Positions 35,342-35,376 of a stretch of 35,376 bases of DNA are shown here, in pieces (the first letter of the stretch is position 1; each line of letters opens with the position of its first letter). Origin of the DNA: Oxalobacter formigenes (GTDB taxonomy: Bacteria; Pseudomonadota; Gammaproteobacteria; Burkholderiales; Burkholderiaceae_D); NCBI GenBank assembly GCA_949290765.1, contig CASETG010000098.1, forward strand, positions 1 to 35,376, given 5' to 3'. The notes beneath the pieces were generated by a model that did no database searches, had not been told where the DNA came from, and saw only the letters and a list, made by a program, of their open reading frames with translations. The position numbers were made by a program, and so were the translations under genes.

Positions 35342-35376
35342 ATGGCTAATACAGCTCAGGCGCGTAAACGCGCTCG
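35342..35376 (+). CDS. rpsT: 30S ribosomal protein S20 (3' partial)
   Basis: Only the first twelve codons are in the window: MANTAQARKRAR, which is the unmistakable start of betaproteobacterial S20, a small basic protein that binds the 5' domain of 16S rRNA. An AGGGAAT ribosome-binding region precedes the ATG at good spacing. The gene runs off the right edge, and its own promoter (35241-35269) suggests a separate transcript from cysM. Confidence 0.9.
   Translation, partial: MANTAQARKRA

Noticed and set aside
1..35376. Mobile elements, CRISPR arrays, tRNA genes
   Set aside because: No transposase, integrase, direct-repeat arrays or cloverleaf-like sequences were seen on either strand.

Overview
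The window is an ordinary-looking chromosomal segment of a betaproteobacterium, most likely of the Oxalobacteraceae (Burkholderiales). An Oxalobacter-like organism would fit the moderate G+C that I judge by eye, but the genus is a guess. The evidence for the class is the gene set and local order: a lipoyl-domain dihydrolipoamide dehydrogenase, def-fmt, dprA near topB, rsmB-DUF4390-ntrY-ntrX, rpe-gph-trpE diverging from apaG-mltA, and ffs-dnaX-ybaB-recR. I see no phage genes, insertion sequences, CRISPR arrays, tRNA or rRNA genes. Coding density is high and overlapping stop/start codons are common.

Left part (1-14,300): the 3' portion of lpdA; rsuA and a cold-shock gene on the minus strand; the clpS-clpA proteolysis pair; a membrane iron-sulfur (polyferredoxin) protein; an aldo/keto reductase; then def-fmt and an SRPBCC (AtaL-like) gene on the minus strand, divergent from dprA-topB. 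A strong hairpin terminator closes topB.

Middle part (14,300-25,800): a long minus-strand block that reads rpe, gph, trpE, rsmB, a DUF4390 gene, ntrY, ntrX and a YajO-like aldo/keto reductase. The trp genes that usually follow trpE are absent here and trpE runs directly into rsmB. On the plus strand are apaG and mltA, followed by a minus-strand universal stress protein.

Right part (25,800-35,376): a small DUF4404 gene; a 307-base AT-rich gap carrying several DnaA-box matches; priA; a minus-strand lytic transglycosylase; ubiD; the signal recognition particle RNA gene (ffs); dnaX-ybaB-recR-cysM; and the first codons of rpsT. DNA replication and repair functions (dprA, topB, priA, dnaX, ybaB, recR) are therefore well represented.

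I found no obvious new multi-gene system. The most interesting signals are the DnaA-box cluster overlapping a candidate priA promoter, a response regulator of NtrX type that has lost its AAA+ domain, a CysM-like enzyme with altered active-site loops, a broken trp operon with a terminator-like leader ahead of trpE, and an isolated polyferredoxin. Promoters, hairpins and start-site choices were read by eye, with no database search.
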